NCBI RefSeq assembly: GCF_014650915.1
Contig: NZ_BMVW01000001.1
Location: 1,475,241 to 1,539,240, forward strand
Length of the DNA: 64,000 bases
From: Streptomyces poonensis
GTDB taxonomy: Bacteria > Actinomycetota > Actinomycetes > Streptomycetales > Streptomycetaceae
Direction: 5' to 3'
A program made the position numbers and the translations under genes. Shown piece after piece: positions 44,677 through 53,570 of the stretch (position 1 is its first letter; each line of letters opens with the position of its first letter). The notes under the pieces were generated by a model. It searched no databases. It had not been told where the DNA came from and saw only the letters and a list, made by a program, of their open reading frames with translations.

Positions 44677-46269
44677 ATGGAACGGCGCACGTTCATCGGC
44701 GGCACCGCCGCCGTCCTCACGGCGGCGGCCACGGCGGCGGTGACGACGGCCTGCAGCGGCGGCGGTCCGGCCGCTCCCCAGGACACCACCGGATCGACGG
44801 CCACCGACACCCCGACCGGTAAGGCCACGACCACGGCCACCGCCACGCCCACCCGCGCCGCCGCGGCCGACTGGCAGGCCCTCGCCGGTGACCTGGACGG
44901 TTCGCTCGTCCGCCCCGGCGACGACTCCTGGGGCACGGCCCGCCTGCTGTACAACACCCGCTTCGACGGCCTGAAGCCCGCCGCGATCGCCTATCCCTCC
45001 CACCCCGACGACATCGGCACCCTCCTCGCCTACGCCAGGAACCGTGACGTACGGGTCTCGATCCGCAACGGCGGCCACTCCTACGCCGGCTGGTCCTCGG
45101 GCGACGGCCGCCTGGTGATCGACGTGTCGGAGCTGGGCACGATCCGCGCCTCCGCGAACGAGGCGGTGATCGGCGCCGGCGCCAAGCTGATCGACGTCTA
45201 CCGCGCCCTCGCCGCCAAGGGCGTCACCATCCCCGCCGGCTCCTGCCCGACGGTCGGCGTCTCCGGCCTCACGCTCGGCGGCGGCCACGGTGTCGCCTCC
45301 CGGGCGTACGGCCTGACCTGCGACAGCCTCACCCAGGTGACGTTGATCACCGCGGACGGCAAGCGGCACACGGCGAACGCCGGCGAGAACGAGGACCTCT
45401 TCTGGGCGCTGCGCGGCGCGGGCAACGGCAACTTCGGCGTGGTCACCGAGCTCCGCTTCCGCACCCACCCGGCACCCCGGTCCGTGACGGCCGACATGCG
45501 CTGGCCGTGGTCGAGAGCCGCCGACGTCGTCACGGCCTGGCAGGAGTGGGGCCCGGACCAGCCCGGCGAGATCTGGTCGGCGTGCCATCTGGCGAGCGCG
45601 GCGGGCGGCACCCCGTCGGTCTCCGTCACGGCCTTCTCCCTCGGCACGTACGGCGAGCTCCAGAACGCGGTGGACCGTCTGGCGGACCGGATCGGCGCAC
45701 CGGCGAGCGGCGTCTCCCTGCGGCGGCGCTCCTACGAGGAGTCCATGGAGGTGTACGCGGGCTGCTCGTCCTTCGCCACGGACGCCCAGTGCCATCTGCC
45801 GGGCGCGACCCCGGGCCGTACGGCCGCGGGCGCCCTGGGCCGGGAGACGTACGCGGCCCGCTCCGACTTCTTCGACCGCTCGCTCCCGCCGGCGGGCGTG
45901 CAGGCCCTGCTCACCCGGATCTCCGGGGTGAGCGGCGGCACGGGCAGCATCGTGCTCACCGCGCTCGGCGGGAAGATCAACGAGGTGTCCCCCACGGCGA
46001 CGTCGTTCGTCCACCGCCGCTCGCGCATGCTGGCCCAGTACCTCGTCTCCTGGCCTGCGGGCGGCTCCGGGACGGCGGCCGAGTCATGGCTCGCCTCGGC
46101 CCACCGGGCGATGTCCCGGTACGCGTCGGGCGCCGCGTACCAGAACTACACCGACCCCACGCTCACGGACTGGCGCGAGGCGTACTACGGGGAGGCGGCG
46201 TCCCGGCTGACGGCCGTGAAGAGGAAGTACGACCCGGAGAGGTTCTTCACGTTCCCGCAGGCGCTGTAG
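44677..46269 (+). CDS. FAD-linked oxidase, BBE type, Tat lipoprotein
   Basis: 530 residues from ATG 44677. MERRTFIGGTAAVLTAAATA is a twin-arginine signal and the cleavage region VTTACSGG offers a lipid-attached cysteine. The FAD domain has RNGGHSYAGWS (His) and GSCPTVGVSGLTLGGGHG (Cys), the pair that gives bicovalent flavin in berberine-bridge-type oxidases. The BBE motif YQNYTDPTLTDWREAYYG ends the chain. A secreted oxidase of sugars or alkaloids-like substrates is expected. No operon partners. Confidence 0.9.
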   Translation: MERRTFIGGTAAVLTAAATAAVTTACSGGGPAAPQDTTGSTATDTPTGKATTTATATPTRAAAADWQALAGDLDGSLVRPGDDSWGTARLLYNTRFDGLKPAAIAYPSHPDDIGTLLAYARNRDVRVSIRNGGHSYAGWSSGDGRLVIDVSELGTIRASANEAVIGAGAKLIDVYRALAAKGVTIPAGSCPTVGVSGLTLGGGHGVASRAYGLTCDSLTQVTLITADGKRHTANAGENEDLFWALRGAGNGNFGVVTELRFRTHPAPRSVTADMRWPWSRAADVVTAWQEWGPDQPGEIWSACHLASAAGGTPSVSVTAFSLGTYGELQNAVDRLADRIGAPASGVSLRRRSYEESMEVYAGCSSFATDAQCHLPGATPGRTAAGALGRETYAARSDFFDRSLPPAGVQALLTRISGVSGGTGSIVLTALGGKINEVSPTATSFVHRRSRMLAQYLVSWPAGGSGTAAESWLASAHRAMSRYASGAAYQNYTDPTLTDWREAYYGEAASRLTAVKRKYDPERFFTFPQAL

Positions 46270-46293
46270 GGGCGCGGCGCCGTGCTCGTCTCC

Positions 46294-47058
46294 CTACGCG
46301 GCCAGGTCCCGCTGCCCCGCCGAGCCCGCCGAACCCGCCGTCGGCTCGACCCGGGCGTCCGCGACGACCCCGTTCCGTCCCCGCGCGCCACGGGCCCGGA
46401 TCAGCCACCCCACCCGCGGCGACCGCTCGATCGCCTTCATCACCGGGGTGAGCAGCGCCATCGCCACCGGCGACAGCAGCAGGGCAACGGCCGTGCCGAG
46501 GGCGAAGCCGCCGATGACGTCCGTCGGGTAGTGCACGCCCATGTAGATCCGGAGCGTGCCGCCCAGCACACCGAAGAGGAGCCCGACGAGTCCCCACTTG
46601 CGGTTGGCGAGGAACAGGGCGACGCCCATCGCCATGGTGAGCGTGGCGTGATCGCTCACGAACGAGTAGTCGTTCTTGCCGTCGATCAGGACTTCCAGGC
46701 CCTCATGGTCCAGGAAGGGCCGTGGGCGCTCCACGAAGTTGCGTATCGGGACGTTGACCAGCACCGCGACACCCGCGGCCAGCGGTACCCACACGAGCGC
46801 GGCGACGGACGATGCGGCGTCCTCCGCGCCCCGCTTGCGCACACCCCACCAGCACCACAGCACGATGAGCACCGTGGCCAGGAGCAGGCCGTACTCACCG
46901 ATGAACATCATGATGTGGTCGACCCAGCCCGGCGCGTCCTTGGCCAGGCCGTTGATGTCGTAGAGGAGCTCGACGTCGGGGTTGGACCCGGACTCGGCGA
47001 GATACGCCCCGGAGTGCGCTCCGGCTTGCGTTACGGACTCGGCGAGTGCACCAGCCAT
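46294..47058 (-). CDS. PAP2 phosphatase, BcrC-like
   Basis: 254 residues with five or six membrane helices. The three catalytic motifs are RNFVERPRP, SFVSDHAT and RIYMGVHYPTD. The middle motif has Asp in place of the Gly of PSGH; SDH is the form I associate with BcrC-type undecaprenyl-diphosphate phosphatases. That would mean recycling of the cell-wall lipid carrier. A 9-bp hairpin (47095-47118) lies in its leader. Confidence 0.85.
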   Translation of the reverse strand: MAGALAESVTQAGAHSGAYLAESGSNPDVELLYDINGLAKDAPGWVDHIMMFIGEYGLLLATVLIVLWCWWGVRKRGAEDAASSVAALVWVPLAAGVAVLVNVPIRNFVERPRPFLDHEGLEVLIDGKNDYSFVSDHATLTMAMGVALFLANRKWGLVGLLFGVLGGTLRIYMGVHYPTDVIGGFALGTAVALLLSPVAMALLTPVMKAIERSPRVGWLIRARGARGRNGVVADARVEPTAGSAGSAGQRDLAA

Positions 47059-47324
47059 CGTGCAGCGGCCCCTTCGTCATCTGTTCCATGCTCCGCGGCG
47101 CACCCGTGTGTGCGCCGCTGCTGCCACCCCCGTGGTCGTAGAGCCACTCGACCCGCATGCGAACCTCTACCGCTACGTTCGCAAACGCGTCAATGCACTA
47201 CTTCAAAGGAACGCACAGTCACCCTGACAACGTTCCACCCTCCACTGAATGATCACGCAGACGTTATCGAAGAGAGACACGTCTTCGCAGCTCAGCGCAG
47301 GGGTTTACGCGGTATTACGTGACA

Positions 47325-48326
47325 TCAGATGGATGTCGGCAATGCTTTCGCGCCATCTTCGGTCACCCGGGTCGCCCCGAAGTAATCCGGGGTGTCGATC
47401 GGGTCGAAACGGATGACGGCTCCCGGCCGCGGCGCGTTGATCATGTACCCGCCGCCGACATAGATGCCCACGTGCCGGATGGCCCGCGAGTTCGTGAGGT
47501 CGTCGGAGAAGAACACGAGATCTCCCGGCATCAGCTCGTCCCGTTCCGGGTGCGGCCCGGCGTTGTACTGGTCGTTCGCGACGCGCGGCAGCTCGATCCC
47601 CACGCTCTCGTACGCGGCCTTGGTCAGCCCGGAGCAGTCGAAGCGCCCGCCCTGGTCGGCGGTGCCGTTGCCGCCCCAGAGGTAGGGCGTGCCCAGCTTC
47701 TTCTGCGCGTACGAGATGGCCGCGGCGGCCTGCTCCGACGGATCCACCCGGGCCACGGGCGCCGCGAAGCTCTCCGCCAGCGCCGTGATCCGCTTCACAT
47801 AGTTCTGCGTCTCCTCGTACGGCGGGACACCGTCGTACCTGTTCACCGCGTCCGGCCCCGCGTTGTAGGCCGCGAGCATGTTCTCGGTGGGGTCACCGGA
47901 GGCGGTCTTCACATACCCGGCGAGGCTGCAGTCGTACGAGGCGGCCGAGGGAATCGCGTCCTTGGGGTCCCACACATCCCGGTCGCCGTCACCGTCGCCG
48001 TCGATTCCGTGGATGGCCCAGGTGCCCGGAATGAATTGCGCGATGCCCTGGGCGGCGGCCGGGCTCTGCGCCTTCGGATTGAACCCGCTCTCCTGGTACA
48101 ACTGCGCGGCGAGCAGGGCGGGATTGATGGCGTCGCACAGATTGCCCCACCTCTGCACGAGCTTGTCGTACGCGGCGGGAACGGAACCCTTGGCGAGTGC
48201 GACGGGCCCGCCGCCGGCACCGTTGACGAGGTTCCCGGCGACGACGTACACCCCGACGACGAGCAGCATCACGAAGCTCAGCCCGGCACCGAGGGCGGCG
48301 ACCGCCACGATCCATGCCTTACGCAC
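47325..48326 (-). CDS. Cell-wall hydrolase: lytic transglycosylase plus NlpC/P60 domain
   Basis: 333 residues. An N-terminal helix (VAALGAGLSFVMLLVVGVYVVAG) anchors or exports the protein. A transglycosylase-like domain follows (ALLAAQLYQESGFNPKAQSP, with Glu in QESG; NMLAAYNAGPDAV). The C-terminal NlpC/P60 peptidase has Cys in FDCSGLTKAAYE and His in IRHVGIYVGG. Two activities in one protein let it open peptidoglycan for a large envelope complex. This is the usual VirB1/TcpG-type partner of Gram-positive type IV secretion systems, such as the cluster at 52-59 kb. Confidence 0.9.
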   Translation of the reverse strand: MRKAWIVAVAALGAGLSFVMLLVVGVYVVAGNLVNGAGGGPVALAKGSVPAAYDKLVQRWGNLCDAINPALLAAQLYQESGFNPKAQSPAAAQGIAQFIPGTWAIHGIDGDGDGDRDVWDPKDAIPSAASYDCSLAGYVKTASGDPTENMLAAYNAGPDAVNRYDGVPPYEETQNYVKRITALAESFAAPVARVDPSEQAAAAISYAQKKLGTPYLWGGNGTADQGGRFDCSGLTKAAYESVGIELPRVANDQYNAGPHPERDELMPGDLVFFSDDLTNSRAIRHVGIYVGGGYMINAPRPGAVIRFDPIDTPDYFGATRVTEDGAKALPTSI

Positions 48327-48398
48327 CGTCAGCCGCCCTTCACCCTCTGGGAGTACACCGCAACGAAGTGTAAGGCGGTATGGCCAGCTGGGGAACGA

Positions 48399-48839
48399 TC
48401 ACTGACCTGGGCTTCGGCACTCGGCCCAAAGCAGCTTGCCCCCCTTGGACACACCGAGCTCCCGCAGCACGGACACACCCCAGGCATCGGCGCAGGCCCG
48501 GAGCAGATGAAGGCCGCGGCCGTGCTCCGCGTCTTCCGGCGGTACGTCGACGGGGGCACCCTGCTGGAAAGCGGCCGGAACTCGTGGGTCGGTGTCCCAG
48601 ACGGCGACGACGAGCCGGCCGCCGGGTTGGAGGGACCGGATACGGAGGGCGTAGGGGCCGGCGGTGTGGAGGTGGGCGTTGGTGAGGAGCTCGGAGGCCA
48701 GGAGTTCGGCGGTGGGGAGGAGTTGGGCGAGACCGTGGGCGGTCAGGACGGTGCGGAGGGTGGCGCGGGCGACGCCGGGGGCCTTCGGGTCGCGGGGGAG
48801 GTGGAGGGTGTAGTTCCAGGACGGGGATACGGTGGCCAT
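48399..48839 (-). CDS. HATPase_c ATP-binding protein (RsbW-like kinase)
   Basis: 146 residues. The ATP-binding fold shows ELLASELLTNAHLHT (N box), VAVWDTDPRVP and AEHGRGLHLLRACADAWGV (G box). It lacks a phosphoacceptor domain, as in the many Streptomyces anti-sigma or regulatory HATPase proteins. These frequently neighbour XRE/DUF397 genes, as here, across a divergent gap. Target unknown. Confidence 0.9.
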   Translation of the reverse strand: MATVSPSWNYTLHLPRDPKAPGVARATLRTVLTAHGLAQLLPTAELLASELLTNAHLHTAGPYALRIRSLQPGGRLVVAVWDTDPRVPAAFQQGAPVDVPPEDAEHGRGLHLLRACADAWGVSVLRELGVSKGGKLLWAECRSPGQ

Positions 48840-48909
48840 GGAAGTCTCCGATCACGGAGGGGAGTTGAGCGGTGACTTCAAGGTAGCGGCAAGGTTGTAA
48901 GTTGTTAGA

Positions 48910-48941
48910 CCTGAAGGCTCAAAGTGCTTCAGTATTCAGGC
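48910..48941. promoter_or_regulatory. Possible operator between the HATPase and XRE genes
   Basis: CTGAAG (48911-48916) and CTTCAG (48927-48932) form an inverted repeat, and TTCAGG recurs at 48936-48941. It lies in the AT-richer divergent gap. A binding site for the XRE regulator is a guess. Confidence 0.35.
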
Positions 48942-48981
48942 TTGTGGGTGACACCACGGCCGAGGGAGAACCACGTTGGCC

Positions 48982-49830
48982 ATGAGAGGCACCCCGACCG
49001 GACGTCAACTCCGACTGGGCACCGAACTCCGCAAGATGCGCGAGCGCGCGGGCCTGACCTCGACGCAGGCCGCGCAGCTCCTCGGCATCAGGCAGAACCA
49101 GGTCAGCAACATCGAGGCTGGTCGGCATGGGGTGAGTCCGGAGCGTTTGCGCACGATCGCCTGCCATTACGCCTGCTCGGATACGGCACTGGTCGAGGCA
49201 CTGGCGGCCATGACTCCGGATCGGAAGCGGGGCTGGTGGGAGGAGTACCGCGAGTTGCTCCCCGCTCCGCTACTGGACCTCGCCGAAGTCGAGCACTACG
49301 GGTCTGCCCTGCGCACCGCGCACACATCAGGAATTCCCGGTCTCCTGCAGACCATGGACCACGCCCGTGAGGTCTTCCGTCAGGTCGTTCCCGAGCTGTC
49401 ACCTCCAGAGGTGGAGCACCGCACGTCATTCCGGATCAAACGCCAGGGGATCATCTTCAACAATCGGAACCCCGTCCCCTACCAAGCGGTCATTCACGAG
49501 GCAGCACTGCGTATGCGGTTCGGCGGGCGCGATGTGGCCAGGAGGCAGCTCAAGCATCTACTCAAGATGAGTGAGCATCCCAACATCACCGTCTTGGTCA
49601 TTCCGTTCGACGCCGGTGGCTTCCCGGGAGCCGGGCAACCTATCTACTACGTGCACGGGGCGGTGCCGCAGCTCGACACCGTCCAACTCGACCAAGCCCA
49701 TGGAAGCACCCTGCTGGACGCTGAGGCGCAACTCGACAAGTACCGCCGAGTCCTGGACCGTCTGACAGCGCTCAGTCTGATCGAGACCGAGTCCCGGGCC
49801 CTCATCCACCACATCGTCCAGACCACCTGA
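48982..49830 (+). CDS. XRE-DUF5753 transcriptional regulator
   Basis: 282 residues from ATG 48982; TTG 48976 has better spacing to GGGAG and would add two residues. The helix-turn-helix is LRKMRERAGLTSTQAAQLLGIRQNQVSNIEAGRHGVS, followed by the DUF5753 sensor (GIPGLLQTMDHAREVFRQVV, then PYQAVIHEAALRMRFGG and MSEHPNITVLVIPFDAGG). This is the WhiJ-type regulator family of Streptomyces, paired with DUF397 proteins; two follow here. Unlike the copy at 20 kb, it is intact. Confidence 0.92.
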   Translation: MRGTPTGRQLRLGTELRKMRERAGLTSTQAAQLLGIRQNQVSNIEAGRHGVSPERLRTIACHYACSDTALVEALAAMTPDRKRGWWEEYRELLPAPLLDLAEVEHYGSALRTAHTSGIPGLLQTMDHAREVFRQVVPELSPPEVEHRTSFRIKRQGIIFNNRNPVPYQAVIHEAALRMRFGGRDVARRQLKHLLKMSEHPNITVLVIPFDAGGFPGAGQPIYYVHGAVPQLDTVQLDQAHGSTLLDAEAQLDKYRRVLDRLTALSLIETESRALIHHIVQTT

Positions 49831-49839
49831 GAGGTGAAC

Positions 49840-50088
49840 GTGCCCACTCCCGCCTGGCAGAAGTCGTCCTACTGCGGCGAAGGCGAATCCTGCGTTCACA
49901 TAGCCCGCACCTGGCAGAAGTCAGCTCACTGCTCCGAAGGCGAAGCCTGCGTACAGGTGGCCGCCACCCCCCACCCCACCATCCACCTCACCGAATCCGC
50001 CGACCCCACCCGGACCGTCCTCACCACCACCCCCCACGCCTTCCACTCCCTCCTCCGCACCCTCAAAAAGGAACGTCACCGTGGCTGA
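49840..50088 (+). CDS. DUF397 protein with duplicated motif
   Basis: 82 residues from GTG 49840 (GAGAGG five bases before). It carries two tandem copies of the DUF397 start motif: WQKSSYCGEGESCVHIA and WQKSAHCSEGEACVQVA, and then TPHPTIHLTESADPTRTVLTTTPHAFHSLLRTLK. An internal duplication is plain. It follows the XRE gene and overlaps the next DUF397-like gene by eight bases. Confidence 0.88.
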   Translation: MPTPAWQKSSYCGEGESCVHIARTWQKSAHCSEGEACVQVAATPHPTIHLTESADPTRTVLTTTPHAFHSLLRTLKKERHRG

Positions 50089-50359
50089 CATCCCCACCGA
50101 CCTCGACTGGATCCGAGCCGCCCCCGAGAACGCCACCGGCCCCGGCCCCTGGATCGAGATCGCCTTCGGCGAGGGGGACGACGACGAGGCACCCGTCTAC
50201 CTCCGCGAGACCAGCGACCCAGCCACCGTCGTGACCACCAACCGCCGCAAGTGGGACGCCTTCGTCCTCGGCGTACAGGCGGGCGAGTTCGACCACTTCG
50301 TGGAGGGCGTCGAACTCGACGGAGTCGACGGCACGGCGCCGGCGCGGCCGGAAAAATGA
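50081..50359 (+). CDS. DUF397-like acidic protein
   Basis: 92 residues from GTG 50081. LDWIRAAPENATGPGPWIEIAFGEG and VYLRETSDPATVVTTNRRKWDAFVLGVQAGEFD resemble the divergent DUF397 branch. Strongly acidic overall. It overlaps the previous gene's end, completing an XRE-DUF397-DUF397 operon. Confidence 0.8.
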   Translation: MADIPTDLDWIRAAPENATGPGPWIEIAFGEGDDDEAPVYLRETSDPATVVTTNRRKWDAFVLGVQAGEFDHFVEGVELDGVDGTAPARPEK

Positions 50360-50435
50360 CCTGATCTCGATCAATATGCCGCTGGATCAGGCCAGCCGCA
50401 CATGCTTATCGTCCCCCTACGCGAAGGGGGACCCC

Positions 50436-51431
50436 ATGCTGCGCATCCATTTCACCGGCGAGGACCTGCGCAACATCACCGTCGCCGAGCACACCGATCC
50501 GCTCTGGGACGTGCTGCTGAGTCTGCACACACTGCAGGAGAAGGAAGGGTCACTCGTGTTCGGCGAGTGGCGGCGCAGAACACTCGCCGCGCTGCCCGCG
50601 TCGGCCCGGCTGCTCATGGAACTGGCCCGGCCGTGGGGCTACTCGCCCGACTTCCTCACGCCGGGCCGCGGCGAGGCGGACTTCGCGACCCAGGTGGACC
50701 GTGTGCTGTCCACTCCCCGCAGCGCATTGCGGGCGGATCTGGCCACGCTGGCGAACGACACACCGCCCACCCCCTGGACCCGGGACCTGGCCGACGCCAA
50801 GGCCCCGGTCCTGCGGAAGCTCGGCGAGGCGATGGCCGCGTACCACCGGGTGGCGCTCGCGCCGTACCAGGAGCGCATGCGCGCACACACCGAGGCGGAC
50901 CGCGAACGGCGCGCCAGAGCGTTACTGTCCGGCGGCGTCGACCGGCTGCTCGCGGAGCTGCACCCGCGGGCCCGCTGGGAAGCGCCGGTGCTGCACATCC
51001 CCGTCTACGCCGAACAGGACCTCTACCTCGAGGGCCGCGGCCTGGTCCTCGTACCGTCCCTCTTCCTGCGCATCCAGCCGATCACGCTCCTGGACGCGGA
51101 CCGCCCGCCGGTGCTGGTCTACCCGCTGCGGCAGCAGTTGGGCTGGCTGACTCCGGGACTCCCCGAGGAGGGTTCCGGATCCCCCGGCGGCCCGTCCCCG
51201 CTCAGCGGCCTGCTCGGCCGTACGCGCGCGGCGATCCTGGAGTCGGCCGTCACGCCCGGTACGACGACGGAACTCGCCGCCCGGGCGGGGGTCGCCCTGC
51301 CGGTGGTCAGCCGCCATGCGTCCGTACTGCGCGCGGCGGGCCTCCTGGAGACGCGGCGCGCCGGCCAGGCGGTACGGCACCACGTGACGGGCCTGGGCCT
51401 GGCCCTGCTGAACGGCCGCCTCCCCGACTGA
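50436..51431 (+). CDS. ArsR-type regulator with DUF5937-like domain
   Basis: 331 residues from ATG 50436 (MLRIHFTGEDLRNITVAE). About 250 residues of a helical domain with conserved WEAPVLHIP and LVLVPSLFLR segments precede a C-terminal winged helix: LLGRTRAAILESAVTPGTTTELAARAGVALPVVSRHASVLRAAGLLETRRAGQAVRHHV. That order (sensor-like domain first, HTH last) fits DUF5937 regulators. Targets unknown; twin terminators follow. Confidence 0.88.
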   Translation: MLRIHFTGEDLRNITVAEHTDPLWDVLLSLHTLQEKEGSLVFGEWRRRTLAALPASARLLMELARPWGYSPDFLTPGRGEADFATQVDRVLSTPRSALRADLATLANDTPPTPWTRDLADAKAPVLRKLGEAMAAYHRVALAPYQERMRAHTEADRERRARALLSGGVDRLLAELHPRARWEAPVLHIPVYAEQDLYLEGRGLVLVPSLFLRIQPITLLDADRPPVLVYPLRQQLGWLTPGLPEEGSGSPGGPSPLSGLLGRTRAAILESAVTPGTTTELAARAGVALPVVSRHASVLRAAGLLETRRAGQAVRHHVTGLGLALLNGRLPD

Positions 51432-51547
51432 CCGCCTCCGACCGAAGATTTGCGCACAGCGGCAAACCCTGGAACACCCCCGTCCCCCGTCGCACAGTGG
51501 TAAGGCACTCGCCGCGTCCGGAGGGTCCCACGACTCGTCCGGACCCG

Positions 51548-51580
51548 GTGCCGCGCCCGCACGGGGGAGGGGCGCGGCAC
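51548..51580 (+). terminator. First of twin terminators
   Basis: GTGCCGCGCCC (51548-51558) pairs perfectly with GGGCGCGGCAC (51570-51580) over 11 bases. Confidence 0.75.
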
Positions 51581-51589
51581 CGCCGTACG

Positions 51590-51618
51590 GCCGCGCCCGC
51601 CGGGGGGACGGGCGCGGC
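51590..51618 (+). terminator. Second of twin terminators
   Basis: GCCGCGCCCG (51590-51599) pairs perfectly with CGGGCGCGGC (51609-51618) over 9 bases. Its stem resembles that of the first, 42 bases before. Confidence 0.7.
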
Positions 51619-52174
51619 ACGACGGCCTCCTCGCGCGCGGCGACCGCGGCGGCACCCGTCTACTTCCGGCCAAAGTCACCCGGGCCGCGCCACCGCCCAC
51701 ACGGGACACCGGCACCTCCCGCGCCCCCCACACGCACGCCTCACGGCCCCTTCCGGCACACTCGAAACGCTGAACACGCCGACCGACACCCCGTCAAAAC
51801 CGGACAGTGATCGGCCTCCGCTCGGCTGCCGGGCACACAGACCGTCCGCAGTCACCCACGCCGCACCCTGCCACGCACCCGTGGAGCGGGAGCGAAGAGG
51901 GACTAACGACAGACCCTCGCCCCGGGTTCCGGTTCGCCCTCATTGCCGGGCGTGATCAACCGTGATACACAGAGTGACAAAACGACCCTTCACATGCCGC
52001 TCCGCGCCCCCCGCTAGGGGCTCGTACCGGCCGGTTGCAAGGGATACATACGAAACCCGCCAATCAATGACGCCAAGTCGACATACGACAGCGGCATTGT
52101 CGGCGAGAATGGGCCCGACCTCTGCGCACCCGTGTCAGAGGGTGCAGAACTACCCACTAGGGGCGGTGACTTAC
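51619..52174. other. Intergenic region before the secretion-like cluster
   Basis: This 550-base stretch shows no ORF with Streptomyces codon bias. The last 200 bases (51950-52174) are less GC-rich and probably hold the promoter of the VirB2-like gene, for example around GATACATACGAAACC (52044-52058). No firm -35/-10 was assigned. Confidence 0.4.
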
Positions 52175-52483
52175 ATGTTCCTTGCGGCCGAAAAGGGCGA
52201 CATCACCACCATCATCGGCGGTATCGCCCCGGACTGGGGACCCTTCGGCAGCCTGGGCAACGAGGCGCGCGTGATGATCGAGGTGGTGATGGCGATCGCC
52301 ATCCTGCTCTGCCTGGGCATCGCGATCTGGGGCGCTGCCAAGCAGCGCATCGGCGCCACGGCCCTGCGCGACACGTTCAGCGCCGAACAGGGCAAGGGCC
52401 TCATCATCGCGGGCCTGACCGGCGTCTTCATCATCGGTTCCCTGGGCACGCTCTTCACGATCGTGTACGGCATGGCCGTATAG
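52175..52483 (+). CDS. VirB2/TrbC-like small membrane protein
   Basis: 102 residues from ATG 52175. Two membrane helices (EVVMAIAILLCLGIAIWGAA and IIAGLTGVFIIGSLGTLFTIV) with a short basic loop, and no cleavable signal. This matches the topology of processed VirB2/TrbC pilins, or their Gram-positive counterparts, in type IV secretion clusters. First gene of the 52-59 kb operon-like block. Identification is by topology and order, not sequence identity. Confidence 0.7.
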   Translation: MFLAAEKGDITTIIGGIAPDWGPFGSLGNEARVMIEVVMAIAILLCLGIAIWGAAKQRIGATALRDTFSAEQGKGLIIAGLTGVFIIGSLGTLFTIVYGMAV

Positions 52484-52566
52484 CCCGGCCGGCCGAGAGC
52501 CCACGGCTCGTCAGGTCCCTGCCCCGTCCGTCCGTCGTGCCCACCGGCTGAGGTTGCGTCCCTTTG

Positions 52567-52722
52567 ATGTCAAGTCACCACACCGCTCCCGCACGGGTTT
52601 CAGCACGGCTACCTTCGTACTGCTATGCGTTCCGGTACGAGAGGCTGGTCCGTGAGGTGCCGGACGCACTTCTGCCACACCAGGTCGTTCCGTGCGAGGT
52701 CGAGGGGGCGTACACGGCATGA
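52567..52722 (+). CDS. Possible 51-residue ORF before the VirB8-like gene
   Basis: ATG 52567 to TGA 52720-52722, which overlaps the next ATG (ATGA). The C-terminal half (YAFRYERLVREVPDALLPHQ, then VVPCEVEGAYTA) reads like a real protein, whereas the first third has less typical codons. A GAGG lies 13 bases upstream. Could be a coupled small gene or a chance frame. Confidence 0.35.
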   Translation: MSSHHTAPARVSARLPSYCYAFRYERLVREVPDALLPHQVVPCEVEGAYTA

Positions 52723-53570
52723 GTGCCGGTGAGGAACACGGCGGCGGGCCGTACGGCGACTCGTACGGCGACTCGTACGGCGGTACGGGCCAGACCCGCA
52801 CCCGGCTCCCCGACTCCCACGACGACGTGTACGGGGGTGCCCGGCGGGGCCGTTCGTCCTCCCCGCGCAACCTGGTGACCGTGGTGGGCGTGGTGGTGCT
52901 GCTGATCGCCGCCATTGCGTTCGCCAACCGCGGAGGCGACGACTCCGGGAGCGGTTCCACCGGGGGCGACAAGGCGGAGAGCGCGCCCACGGCCGCGTCG
53001 GGCGAGCAGGCGGTGGAGGGCGAGACGGCGGGCATCCCGACGGGGTACGCGCATGACGAGCAGGGGGCGCAGTCGGCTGCCGCCAACTACGCGGTGACGC
53101 TCGGCTCGACCGGCATGTTCCGCAAGGACACCCGGCAGAGAATCGTCGACACCGTCTACACGTCCGCCGCGGCCGCCGAACTCCAGGGCCCCTTGGACAA
53201 GGCGTACTCGGCCGAGTTCCTCAGCAGGATGGGCCTCGACGCCGAGGGCAACCCACCGGACGGCGACACCTTCGTCTCGCGCGTGCTCCCCGTGGGCACG
53301 ACGGTCCTGGAGTACCGCGACAGCACGGCCAAGGTGTCGGTCTGGTACATGGGTCTCATCGGCATGTCCGGCGAGAAGTCCACCGATCCCGTCACCACCA
53401 CGTGGAAGACGTGGACGTTCAGTTTGCAGTGGTCCGACGGCGACTGGAAGATCGCCGCAGACTCGCAGAAGGACGGCCCCGCGCCGGTCCCCGGTGACGA
53501 CAAGGCCGCCACCTCCGAAGAGATCAGCAAGGCCGTCGAGGAGTACGGAGGGTTCACGTATGCCCGATAG
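52719..53570 (+). CDS. VirB8/TcpC-like membrane protein
   Basis: 283 residues from ATG 52719. A cytoplasmic arm with GDSYGDSYGG repeats, one membrane helix (LVTVVGVVVLLIAAIAFANRGG), a Gly/Ser/Glu linker and a domain of about 170 residues with NTF2-like features (VTLGSTGMFRKDTRQRIVDTVYTSAAAAEL, ending TWKTWTFSLQWSDGDWKIAADS). This arrangement matches VirB8/TcpC-type core proteins. It overlaps the VirB6-like gene by 11 bases. Confidence 0.75.
   Translation: MSAGEEHGGGPYGDSYGDSYGGTGQTRTRLPDSHDDVYGGARRGRSSSPRNLVTVVGVVVLLIAAIAFANRGGDDSGSGSTGGDKAESAPTAASGEQAVEGETAGIPTGYAHDEQGAQSAAANYAVTLGSTGMFRKDTRQRIVDTVYTSAAAAELQGPLDKAYSAEFLSRMGLDAEGNPPDGDTFVSRVLPVGTTVLEYRDSTAKVSVWYMGLIGMSGEKSTDPVTTTWKTWTFSLQWSDGDWKIAADSQKDGPAPVPGDDKAATSEEISKAVEEYGGFTYAR

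Noticed and set aside
47059..47324. ydaO (c-di-AMP) riboswitch near the cell-wall hydrolase
   Set aside because: This region is upstream of the PAP2 gene rather than the hydrolase, and I could not see the conserved core; the hydrolase itself has only a 72-base upstream gap.
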